Assembly (NCBI RefSeq): GCF_001729485.1
Contig: NZ_CP017157.1
Coordinates: 2,294,001 to 2,358,000, forward strand
DNA from: Streptomyces lydicus
GTDB taxonomy: Bacteria; Actinomycetota; Actinomycetes; Streptomycetales; Streptomycetaceae
Direction: 5' to 3'
Length of the DNA stretch: 64,000 nucleotides
A program made the position numbers and the translations under genes. Positions 8,559-16,196 of the stretch are shown one piece after another (position 1 is the stretch's first letter; each line of letters begins with the position of its first letter). The notes beneath the pieces are model-generated. The model worked only from the letters and a program-made list of their open reading frames with translations. It had not been told where the DNA came from and did no database searches.

Positions 8559-9956
8559 TCACCGGACGGCCTCCGCGGCCTCCGCGGCGGCCCGGGCCGC
8601 GCCCGCCACCAGCCGCCGGGGCAGCGACGGTTCGGCTGCCCAGTGCACGTGCAGGTACGACGCGTGCACCCCGCCGGACACATGGCCCTCCACCCGCCGC
8701 TCCGGATGGGTCAGCCCCCAGGCCGGGTCCGGGCCCGCGCCCGGCTCCAGCACGGTGCGGTGGAACTCGTGGCCGCGCACCCGCGTCCCGGCCGCGGCCA
8801 GCGCGTTGTCCCGCAGCGCGACCGCCTCCCGGTAGCCGAGGGTCAGCCGCTCGGTCATCCGGGCCTCGGCGGGCAGCACCCCGCACATCGGCCTGCCGTC
8901 GATCGAACGGGACAGGTACAGCAGCCCGGCACACTCGGCGGACACCGGCGCACCGGAGGCGGCCAGCGCGGCCACCGCGGCGCGCAGCGGCTCGTTCGCC
9001 GACAGGTCCGGCGCGTAGACCTCGGGGAAGCCGCCACCGATCACCAGCCCGCGGGTGCCGGGCGGCAGCCGCTCGTCGTGCAGCGGGTCGAAGGGCGCCA
9101 CGTCGGCGCCCGCGGCGGCGAGGAGTTCGGCGTGCTCGGCGTACGAGAAGGTGAACGCGGCCCCGCCGGCGACGGCGATCAACGGCCGGCCGGCGGACGT
9201 GCCCTCGGTGACGGGGGCCGCCTCGGCGGCCGGGTCCCAGGGCGCGTCCGGCAGCTCCGGCACGCTGCGTGCCAGGGCCAGCAGCGCGTCGAGGTCGCAG
9301 CCCGCGCGCACCCGCGCGGCCAGTTCGCCCACCGACTCGACCGCGTCGGCCCGCCGTTCGGCGACCGGCACCAGGCCGAGGTGGCGGGACGGCGTGCCGG
9401 CCCGCCCGTCGCGGCGCAGCGCGCCCAGGACGGGCACGCCGGAGGAGTCCATGGCTTCCCGCAGCAGCTCCTCGTGGCGGTCCGAGCCGACCTTGTTGAG
9501 GATGACCCCGGCCAGCCGTACGCCGGGGTCCCAGGACGCGAAGCCGTGGACGAGCGCGGCCACCGACCGGGACTGCGAGGAGGCGTCCACGACCAGCACC
9601 ACCGGTGCCCGCAGCAGCTTCGCGACCTGCGCGGTGGACGACAGCTCGCCCATGCCCGACGCGCCGTCGAACAGCCCCATCACCCCCTCGACGAGCGCGA
9701 GGTCGGCGCCGGCGGCGCCGTGCAGGAACAGCGGGGCGATCCGGTCCGGGCCGCACAGGTAGGCGTCCAGGTTGCGGCCCGGCCGGCCGGTGGCCAGCGA
9801 GTGGTAGCCCGGATCGATGTAGTCGGGGCCGACCTTGTGCGGCGACACCGTGAGGCCGGCCTCGGTGAACGCCGCCATCAGGCCGGTGGCCACGGTGGTC
9901 TTGCCCGCGCCGGACGACGGCGCGGCGATCACCAGCCGCGGGACGGAACCGCTCAT
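8559..9956 (-). CDS. cobB: cobyrinic acid a,c-diamide synthase
   Basis: A 465-residue CobB/CbiA-type amidotransferase. The N-terminal P-loop is APSSGAGKTTVATG near residue 12, followed by the conserved HKVGPDYIDPGYH motif and ALVEGVMGLFDG. The C-terminal class I glutamine amidotransferase part carries the VSAECAGLLYLS nucleophile motif near residue 337 and ends with the ASYLHVHW segment. It amidates the a and c carboxylates of (hydrogeno)byrinic acid using ATP and glutamine in the cytoplasm. The stop of cobO lies 16 bp upstream of its start, as expected for one operon. Confidence 0.95.
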   Translation of the reverse strand: MSGSVPRLVIAAPSSGAGKTTVATGLMAAFTEAGLTVSPHKVGPDYIDPGYHSLATGRPGRNLDAYLCGPDRIAPLFLHGAAGADLALVEGVMGLFDGASGMGELSSTAQVAKLLRAPVVLVVDASSQSRSVAALVHGFASWDPGVRLAGVILNKVGSDRHEELLREAMDSSGVPVLGALRRDGRAGTPSRHLGLVPVAERRADAVESVGELAARVRAGCDLDALLALARSVPELPDAPWDPAAEAAPVTEGTSAGRPLIAVAGGAAFTFSYAEHAELLAAAGADVAPFDPLHDERLPPGTRGLVIGGGFPEVYAPDLSANEPLRAAVAALAASGAPVSAECAGLLYLSRSIDGRPMCGVLPAEARMTERLTLGYREAVALRDNALAAAGTRVRGHEFHRTVLEPGAGPDPAWGLTHPERRVEGHVSGGVHASYLHVHWAAEPSLPRRLVAGAARAAAEAAEAVR

Positions 9957-9972
9957 GCTCTGCTCTCCCGGT

Positions 9973-10569
9973 TCACCATTCGATGCCCCGCTGGCCCTTC
10001 TGGCCGGTGTCCATGGGGTGCTTGACCTTCGTCATGTCGGTCACCAGGTCGGCGAAGTCCAGCAGCGCCTCGGGGGCGCCGCGCCCGGTGATGACCACGT
10101 GCTGGGTGCCGGGGCGGTCGCGGAGCGCCGCCACCACCTCGTCGGTGTCGATCCAGCCCCACTTCAGCGGGTACGCGAACTCGTCGAGCACCAGCAGCTT
10201 GTAGGTCTCGGCGGCCAGGTCCCGCTTGACCTGCTCCCAGCCCTCGCGCGCCGCGTCCTCGCTGGAGGCGATGTCGCGCTGCACCCAGGACCAGCCCTCG
10301 CCCATCTTGTGCCAGGCCACGGTGCCGCCCTCGCCGGACTCCCCGAGCACCTTCAGGGCGCGCTCCTCGCCGACCTTCCACTTGGCCGACTTCACGAACT
10401 GGAACACCCCGACCGGCCAGCCCTGGTTCCAGGCGCGCAGCGCCAGCCCGAAGGCGGCGGTCGACTTGCCCTTGCCCTGGCCGGTGTGGACGAACACCAG
10501 CGGGCGGTTGCGGCGCTGGCGGGTGGTGAGCCCGTCGTTCGGTACGACGGACGGCTGTCCCTGCGGCAT
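9973..10569 (-). CDS. cobO: cob(I)yrinic acid a,c-diamide adenosyltransferase
   Basis: A 198-residue CobO/BtuR-type ATP:corrinoid adenosyltransferase. The P-loop is FVHTGQGKGKSTAAFG near residue 30, followed by RAWNQGWPVGVFQFVKS and the KLLVLDEFAYPLKWGW Walker-B-like region. The end, GQRGIEW, is the typical family C-terminus. It attaches the 5'-deoxyadenosyl group to cobalt. Its start codon overlaps the stop region of the chelatase gene at 10569, indicating coupling. Length and motifs match the family completely. Confidence 0.95.
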   Translation of the reverse strand: MPQGQPSVVPNDGLTTRQRRNRPLVFVHTGQGKGKSTAAFGLALRAWNQGWPVGVFQFVKSAKWKVGEERALKVLGESGEGGTVAWHKMGEGWSWVQRDIASSEDAAREGWEQVKRDLAAETYKLLVLDEFAYPLKWGWIDTDEVVAALRDRPGTQHVVITGRGAPEALLDFADLVTDMTKVKHPMDTGQKGQRGIEW

Positions 10570-12728
10570 TACGCGGCCTTCCTGTTGCCGTGAGTGGTCC
10601 TGGTGCCTTGCACGGTCCGTACGAGCGCGGAGACGCTGTCCGCGCGCAGCTCGTCGAGGGTGATGGCGGTGCCCTGCAGGTCGCGGGCGAGTTCCCCGGC
10701 CAGGCCGAGGCGCACCGGGCCGGCCTCGCAGTCCACGACGACGGAGGCGGTGCCGTCGGCGGCGAGCAGCCGGGCGGCCCGGGAGGCCAGGGCGAGCGGC
10801 CCGCCCGCCGAACGGCCGCCGCCCGCGCCGGTGGCCCGCCCGTCGGTGACGACGACCAGCAGGGCGCGGCGCGAGGGGTCCCGCAGCCGCTCGATCCGCA
10901 GCACCTCGTGGGCCTTGAGCAGGCCCTCGGACAGCGGGGTGCGGCCGCCGGTGGGCAGCTGCTCCAGCCGTGCGGCGCCCGCCTCGACCGACGACGTCGG
11001 GGGCAGCGCCAGGTCCGCGCCGCTGCCCCGGAAGGTGATCATCCCGATCTTGTCGCGGCGCTGGTAGGCGTCGAGCAGCAGCGACAGCACCGCGCCCTTG
11101 ACGGCACTCATCCGCTTGCGTGCCGCCATCGAACCGGAGGCGTCGACGACGAACAGCACGAGGTTGCCCTCGCGGCCCTCGCGCACCGCCTCGCGCAGAT
11201 CGTCGCGGCGCACCACCAGGCCGGTGCCGCGCCGCCCGCGGGCCTTCTGGTGCGGGGCGGCGGCCTGCACGGTCGCGGCCAGGTGCAGCTTGCCCAGGGC
11301 GCCGCGGGGGCGGCGGGCGCCGGTGGTCCGGCCGTGCGCGGTGCGGGCCCGGGAGCGGCGGCCGTCGGCGCCCTCGCCCAGGCCGGGTACGTCGAGCCGG
11401 CGGGTGCGGAACGGCTCGGTGGCGGCGACGGCCGGCTTCTCACCGGCCGCGCCGCCCTGCGGACGGGGCTCCGGCCCGGGCTGCTCGGGGGCCTGGGGCG
11501 TCGCGGGCGCCTCCCCGTCCTGCTGGTGCGGCAGTCCGGTCTCCGGCGGCAGCGGCGCCTCCTCGGGGTCGCCGTCCTGCGGCGGGTGCCCGCCTTCGGG
11601 GCCGTCGCCGCCACCCGGGCCACCGCCGTCGGGCCCGTCCGGGTCGGGATCGTCGTCGCCGTCCGGGTCCGCGTCGGGGGCCGGGTCCTCGTCCGTGCCG
11701 CGGAACTCCTCCAGCGTCTCGTCGAGCTTGTCCTCGTCGAGGCCGGGGGCGTCGAAGGGGTTGCGGCGCCGGCGGTGCGGCAGCGCCAGCAGGGCGGCCT
11801 GCCGGACGTCCTCCTCCGCCACGTCGGCGCGGCCCGCCCAGGCGGCCAGCGCGGTGGCGGTGCGGGCCATCACGATGTCCGCGCGCATCCCGTCCACCTC
11901 GAACGCCGCGCAGGTCGCCGCGATCTGCCGCAGCGCCCGGTCGCCCAGCGTCACCCGCGGCAGCAGCTCCCGGGCCGCGGCGATGCGTCCGCGCAGCTCG
12001 TCCTCGTCGCCGGCCCAGCGCGCCGCGAAGCCGGCCGGGTCGGCGTCGTAGGCCAGCCGGCGGCGGACCACCTCCACCCGCAGGTCCGGCTCGCGGGAGG
12101 CCGCGACCTCGACGGTCAACCCGAACCGGTCCAGCAACTGCGGGCGCAGTTCGCCCTCTTCGGGGTTCATGGTGCCGACGAGCAGGAAGCGCGCGGCGTG
12201 CCGTACGGAGACGCCCTCGCGTTCGACGTAGGAGGCGCCCATGGCGGCGGCGTCCAGCAGCAGGTCGACGAGGTGGTCGTGGAGGAGGTTGACCTCGTCG
12301 ACGTAGAGGATGCCGCGGTGGGCGTCCGCGAGCAGGCCGGGCTCGAACGCCTTCACGCCGTCCGACAGGGCGCGTTCGATGTCGAGCGCGCCGACCAGCC
12401 GGTCCTCGGAGGCACCGACGGGCAGTTCGACCATCCTGGTCGGGCGGTGCTCGACCGGGCCGGTGCCGTGCGGTCCGTCGGGGCAGCCGGGGTCGGGCGC
12501 GGTGGGCGCGCAGGCGAAGCGGCACCCGCCGACGACGTCCACGGCGGGCATCAGCGCGGACAGCGCGCGGACCGCGGTGGACTTGGCGGTGCCCTTCTCG
12601 CCGCGCACCAGCACCCCGCCGACCGCGGGGCTCACCGCGTTCAGCAGCAGCGCCAGCCGCAGGTCAGCCATTCCGACCACGGCGGTGAAGGGGTACTGCG
12701 GTCCGGTCGTGTTGTGCGCGGTTGTCAT
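10569..12728 (-). CDS. fused magnesium/cobalt chelatase I+D type subunit
   Basis: A 719-residue protein with an N-terminal AAA+ domain and a C-terminal vWA domain. The P-loop is RGEKGTAKSTAVRAL near residue 43 and the Walker B is GILYVDEVNLLHDH near residue 138. A long acidic Pro/Gly/Asp-rich linker runs from about 340 to 450. The C-terminal vWA MIDAS is LFVVDASGSMAARKR near residue 528. This I-D fusion is common in actinobacteria, where it works as the ATPase partner of the large CobN/BchH subunit for cobalt insertion. No CobN-like gene adjoins it in this window, so the large subunit must be encoded elsewhere. It is 55 bp from cobQ and overlaps cobO by one base. Confidence 0.88.
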   Translation of the reverse strand: MTTAHNTTGPQYPFTAVVGMADLRLALLLNAVSPAVGGVLVRGEKGTAKSTAVRALSALMPAVDVVGGCRFACAPTAPDPGCPDGPHGTGPVEHRPTRMVELPVGASEDRLVGALDIERALSDGVKAFEPGLLADAHRGILYVDEVNLLHDHLVDLLLDAAAMGASYVEREGVSVRHAARFLLVGTMNPEEGELRPQLLDRFGLTVEVAASREPDLRVEVVRRRLAYDADPAGFAARWAGDEDELRGRIAAARELLPRVTLGDRALRQIAATCAAFEVDGMRADIVMARTATALAAWAGRADVAEEDVRQAALLALPHRRRRNPFDAPGLDEDKLDETLEEFRGTDEDPAPDADPDGDDDPDPDGPDGGGPGGGDGPEGGHPPQDGDPEEAPLPPETGLPHQQDGEAPATPQAPEQPGPEPRPQGGAAGEKPAVAATEPFRTRRLDVPGLGEGADGRRSRARTAHGRTTGARRPRGALGKLHLAATVQAAAPHQKARGRRGTGLVVRRDDLREAVREGREGNLVLFVVDASGSMAARKRMSAVKGAVLSLLLDAYQRRDKIGMITFRGSGADLALPPTSSVEAGAARLEQLPTGGRTPLSEGLLKAHEVLRIERLRDPSRRALLVVVTDGRATGAGGGRSAGGPLALASRAARLLAADGTASVVVDCEAGPVRLGLAGELARDLQGTAITLDELRADSVSALVRTVQGTRTTHGNRKAA

Positions 12729-12783
12729 GCTGTGTCGTCCTCCACGTCGCCGTCGGCTCCCCGGTCCGTTGCTTGCGTACCCG

Positions 12784-14322
12784 TCATGGCGCCCCCGGAG
12801 GCACGAACGGCAGCCCCTCCGGCACCCCTTCCTCGATCAGCCGCAGCAGGGCGGCGGTGTCCGCGTGCTCCTCGACGAGGTCGCCCAGCAGGTCCAGCTG
12901 CTCCTCGCGGAGGGTGCCGAAGCGGGTGTCGGGGGCGGGGACGAACGCCCGGCCCGCGTCGGCGGCGACCCGCCGCAGGAAGGCCCGGCGGAAGCCGTCG
13001 CTCTCCAGCGAGCCGTGCCAGTGGGTGCCCCATACGGAGCCCACCCGGCAGCCGTCGAGGAACTCCTCGTCGCCGCCGGTGACATCGGCGACGCCGTGGT
13101 GGATCTCGTAGCCCTCGACCGGCTCGCCCAGTGCCTCGCCGACCGGCCGGGCGAGGGTCTTGTCGGCCGCGAAGCGGACCCGTACGGGCAGCAGTCCGAG
13201 CCCCGCGACCGCGCCGGCCCTCGACTCGACCTCGTCGTCGATGTGCTCGCCGAGGATCTGGAAGCCGCCGCAGATGCCCAGTACGGGGCGGCCCTCGGCG
13301 GCCCGCCGGGCGATCGCGTCGGCCAGCCCGCGTTCGCGCAGCCAGGTCAGGGCCCGGACGGTGCCGCGGGTGCCGGGCAGCACCACCAGGTCGGCGTCGG
13401 CGAGTTCCTCGGCGCGGTCGACGAACCGCACCACCACGCCCGGTTCGGCGGCCAGCGCGTCGACGTCGGTGAAGTTGGACATCAGGGGCACGGCGCAGAC
13501 CGCGACCCGCAGGACGTCCGCGCCGTGCGGCGGGGCCACCGCACTCTCGCGCACCGCGCCGCGCAGCGACACTCTCAGTCCGTCCTCCTCGTCGATGCCG
13601 AGGCCGTGCCGGTACGGCAGCACGCCGAGCGTCGGCCGGCCGGTGAGGGTGCGCAGCATGTCCAGGCCCGGCTCCAGCAGCGTCACATCGCCCCGGAACT
13701 TGTTGACGAGGTACCCGGCGACCAGCGCCTGGTCCTCCTTCGACAGCAGTGCGGTGGTGCCGAAGAAGGAGGCGAACACGCCGCCGCGGTCGATGTCGCC
13801 GACCACCACGACGGGCAGCCGGGCGGCCCGGGCGATGCCCATGTTGACGATGTCGGTGCGCCGCAGGTTGATCTCGGCGGGGCTGCCGGCGCCCTCGCAG
13901 ATCACCGCGTCGTGGGTGCGCCGCAGCTCGGCCAGGCAGTCGGTGACCGTGCCGAGCAACTGCTCCTGCCGGCCCGCGTGGTAGCCGCGGGCGCTCAGTT
14001 CACCGACCGGTTTGCCCAGCAGCACCACCTGGCTGGTGCGGTCGCCGCCCGGCTTGAGCAGCACCGGGTTCATCAGCGCGGTCGGTTCGACGCGCGCCGC
14101 CGCGGCCTGCATCGCCTGGGCCCGGCCGATCTCCGCGCCCTCGCGGGTGACGAACGAGTTGAGCGACATGTTCTGCGCCTTGAACGGCGCCACGCGGATG
14201 CCCTGGCGGACCAGCCAGCGGCAGATCCCCGCGGTCACCACGCTCTTGCCGGCGTCGGACGTCGTCCCGGCCACCAGCAGGCCGCCGCCGAGCTTCCCGG
14301 ATGTTCCCGGCCCACCGTTCAC
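12784..14322 (-). CDS. cobQ: cobyric acid synthase
   Basis: A 512-residue CobQ/CbiP-type glutamine amidotransferase that amidates the remaining peripheral carboxylates of adenosyl-cobyrinic acid diamide. It has the [17 protein letters not shown]-loop near residue 17, the [11 protein letters not shown] motif, [25 protein letters not shown], and the amidotransferase motif [12 protein letters not shown] with EIHHG further on. The GTG start at 14322 overlaps the cbiB stop in a GTGA, so the two are translationally coupled. An open frame continues upstream but only as the antisense shadow of cbiB, so I reject the longer start. Confidence 0.95.
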   Translation of the reverse strand: MNGGPGTSGKLGGGLLVAGTTSDAGKSVVTAGICRWLVRQGIRVAPFKAQNMSLNSFVTREGAEIGRAQAMQAAAARVEPTALMNPVLLKPGGDRTSQVVLLGKPVGELSARGYHAGRQEQLLGTVTDCLAELRRTHDAVICEGAGSPAEINLRRTDIVNMGIARAARLPVVVVGDIDRGGVFASFFGTTALLSKEDQALVAGYLVNKFRGDVTLLEPGLDMLRTLTGRPTLGVLPYRHGLGIDEEDGLRVSLRGAVRESAVAPPHGADVLRVAVCAVPLMSNFTDVDALAAEPGVVVRFVDRAEELADADLVVLPGTRGTVRALTWLRERGLADAIARRAAEGRPVLGICGGFQILGEHIDDEVESRAGAVAGLGLLPVRVRFAADKTLARPVGEALGEPVEGYEIHHGVADVTGGDEEFLDGCRVGSVWGTHWHGSLESDGFRRAFLRRVAADAGRAFVPAPDTRFGTLREEQLDLLGDLVEEHADTAALLRLIEEGVPEGLPFVPPGAP

Positions 14323-15287
14323 CGGCGATTCCTCCCGTTTCCGTTCCGCCGCCGCAGCGCGCCCGCGGCGAGCCGTCCCGCCACCGTCGTCGCCAGCGCC
14401 AGCGCGCCGACCCGCCGGGAGAGCCGCACCGCCCGCTCGATGTCGTCCACCGCGGGCGGCCGGGCCCCGCCGTTGAGCACCGGGCGGTGCTCGACGCGCC
14501 CGCCGTACGCCAGGGTGCCGCCCAGCCGTACGCCCAGCGCGCCCGCGAACGACGCCTCCACCGGGCCGGCGTTGGGGCTCGGGTGGGCGTGGCCGTCGGC
14601 CCGCCAGGCCCGCAGCGCGCCGCGCCGGTCGGGGCCCGCGAGCACGGTCAGGGCGGCGGTGAGCCGGGAGCCGGGCCAGCCGGCCAGGTCGTCGAGCCGG
14701 GCCGCGGCCCAGCCGAAGCGCCGGTAGCGCGCCGACTTGTGACCCACCATCGCGTCCAGGGTGTTGACGGCCCGGAACGCCACCAGCCCGGGCACTCCGC
14801 CGGCCGCGCCCCACACCAGGGCGCCCACCACCGCGTCGGAGGTGTTCTCGGCGACCGACTCCACCACGGCGCGGGCCATCTGCGGCCCGTCCAGCGCCTG
14901 GGGGTCGCGTCCGCACAGGTGCGGCAGCCGCTCCCGTGCCACGTCGAGGTCGCCGGCCGCCAGCGCACCGCCGACGGCCCGCGCCTCCCGGCCGAGCGAG
15001 GTGCCGCCGAGGACGGCCCAGACCGTCGCCGCGGTCAGCGCGGTGCGGGCGGCGGGGACGTCGCGCAAGGCGCGTGCCAGCAGCGCGGCGCCGGCGGCCG
15101 TACCGCCCGCGCACAGCAGGGTGTGGGCCGTCCCGTAGCCGCGGTGGTCGCGCCACAGCCGGCGTTCGACGGCGGCGGCGGCCCGGCCGAACGCGGCCAC
15201 CGGGTGGCCGCGCCGTGGGTCCGCCGCGATCAGGTCGCCGAGGAAGCCGAGTGCCGCGCCGCACGCGTATCCCGCGTGTTCGCGCAT
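14319..15287 (-). CDS. cbiB: adenosylcobinamide-phosphate synthase
   Basis: A 322-residue CbiB/CobD-type integral membrane protein that joins aminopropanol(-phosphate) to cobyric acid. It shows [22 protein letters not shown] at the start (family motif GDP..HPV), [20 protein letters not shown] near residue 137, [20 protein letters not shown] near residue 167 and [21 protein letters not shown] near residue 235. Several hydrophobic segments suit a multi-pass protein. It is the first structural gene after the cobalamin riboswitch. Its start at 15287 lies 4 bp beyond the stop of a possible short leader ORF. Confidence 0.94.
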   Translation of the reverse strand: MREHAGYACGAALGFLGDLIAADPRRGHPVAAFGRAAAAVERRLWRDHRGYGTAHTLLCAGGTAAGAALLARALRDVPAARTALTAATVWAVLGGTSLGREARAVGGALAAGDLDVARERLPHLCGRDPQALDGPQMARAVVESVAENTSDAVVGALVWGAAGGVPGLVAFRAVNTLDAMVGHKSARYRRFGWAAARLDDLAGWPGSRLTAALTVLAGPDRRGALRAWRADGHAHPSPNAGPVEASFAGALGVRLGGTLAYGGRVEHRPVLNGGARPPAVDDIERAVRLSRRVGALALATTVAGRLAAGALRRRNGNGRNRR

Positions 15288-15291
15288 CGGG

Positions 15292-15378
15292 TCAGACCGC
15301 CGTGGGGGCGGGTCCGTGACATCCGTGAAGGGCCCCCGGGGCAGGGGGCAGAGGTGCTCTCGAACGGCGGCCGGGCAT
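15292..15378 (-). CDS. possible 28-residue leader peptide between riboswitch and cbiB
   Basis: A short reading frame starts at an ATG (15376-15378) 9 nt after GAGGA and ends with TGA 4 nt before the cbiB start. The product is Pro/Ala/Arg-rich with an HGCHGP motif. Its position between the riboswitch and the first gene, and the stop-to-start spacing, would allow translational coupling to cbiB, whose own ribosome binding site is weak. It could equally be chance in GC-rich leader DNA. No family recognised. Confidence 0.3.
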   Translation of the reverse strand: MPGRRSRAPLPPAPGALHGCHGPAPTAV

Positions 15379-15410
15379 GGCGGTATGTCCTCACTCAGGG
15401 TCCGCGCCCT

Positions 15411-15595
15411 GGCTCGACGTGACGGCGACACGAGTCTCCTGGCTCCCGGATCGGCGTGGCCTCCGGCCTTCCAGCCCGTACGGGTACGGGCCGTGGCCGT
15501 CGTCGGAGGACGCTCCCCGGTGACAGTGGCGGGACCGCGCCGGATTCGCACCGGACTTCCTCTGCTGTCGCCGATTGGCTCCGGCAGTCCACCAC
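15411..15595 (-). promoter_or_regulatory. cobalamin (B12) riboswitch upstream of cbiB
   Basis: On the minus strand the leader carries the conserved cobalamin riboswitch elements in order. AAGTCCGGTGCGAATCCGGC is followed by GCGGTCCCGCCACTGTCA (the B12 box, at about 15521-15537). A variable stem follows, then the 3' element GAGCCAGGAGACTCGTGTCG near 15424-15444. A GC-rich hairpin (around 15325-15350) lies between the riboswitch and cbiB and could act as terminator or RBS sequestrator. Adenosylcobalamin binding should repress the downstream operon. The call rests on consensus matches only; no folding was computed. Confidence 0.92.
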
Positions 15596-15733
15596 GGTCC
15601 GCGAATGCCCGTCAACTCACCTTTGACCTGCGACGCTGCCCCTCGGCAGGCGCTGTGGCACACGCCACAGGGTGGCAGCGGCGTCACAGACGGTTGCCTG
15701 TGCCCCTGATCCCACGTCACTATCGGGAGCACG

Positions 15734-16192
15734 GTGGCGAAGGGGCCGCCGGAAGGGGGCTGGGGGATGCCGGAGAGCGCCGATCGCCAGGAGATCCGGA
15801 TCAGGGTCACGGGCACGAACAATCCGCAGCAGGACATCGACGACCTCCGGGCGTGGTTGGAGCGGGAACCCTGGTTGAGCCGCCGGGAGCACTCCTGGGA
15901 GCAGCGGCCGCGGCCCGCCGGGGCGGATGACGGCACCGACGGCGCGGAGCCGGCCGACATGGCCGTGGGCGTGGACGACCTGATCCTCGTCATCGTCGGC
16001 GCGGTCGCCACCGAGCTGACCAAGGGGCTGGGCATCGCCCTGCGGGAGTGGCTGCGGCGCCGCAAGGAGGAGCGCGCCGAGGGCGAGGCGCCCGCCGTCG
16101 ACGTGGGCGCCGGCGGAGAGGTGCGGGCGGTCGGCGAGAGCCCCGAGCCCGGCAGCCCGGCGCACGGGAGCGGCAGCACCGGCGAGGACTGA
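15734..16192 (+). CDS. effector-associated constant component EACC1-like protein
   Basis: A small protein (152 residues from the GTG at 15734, or 141 from the ATG at 15767) that resembles the EACC1 adaptor found next to effector genes in predicted NTP-dependent actinobacterial conflict systems. The N-terminal part has IRIRVTGTNNPQQDIDDLRA and WLEREPWL. After an acidic linker the DDLILVIVGAVATELTKGLG segment near residue 87 is followed by ALREWLRRRKEER, and then a Glu/Gly-rich tail. It lies 4 bp before the caspase gene, so the two must be cotranscribed. Both starts have upstream G-rich ribosome-binding-like stretches. The adaptor role is inferred from family studies, not from this sequence. 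Confidence 0.75.
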   Translation: MAKGPPEGGWGMPESADRQEIRIRVTGTNNPQQDIDDLRAWLEREPWLSRREHSWEQRPRPAGADDGTDGAEPADMAVGVDDLILVIVGAVATELTKGLGIALREWLRRRKEERAEGEAPAVDVGAGGEVRAVGESPEPGSPAHGSGSTGED

Positions 16193-16196
16193 CCGG

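Noticed and set aside
14323..15264. A long minus-strand reading frame extending cobQ upstream to over 820 residues
   Set aside because: It runs through cbiB in another frame of the same strand, has shadow composition (Arg/Gly/Pro-rich) and lacks any CobQ homology; the GTG at 14322 gives the family-length protein.
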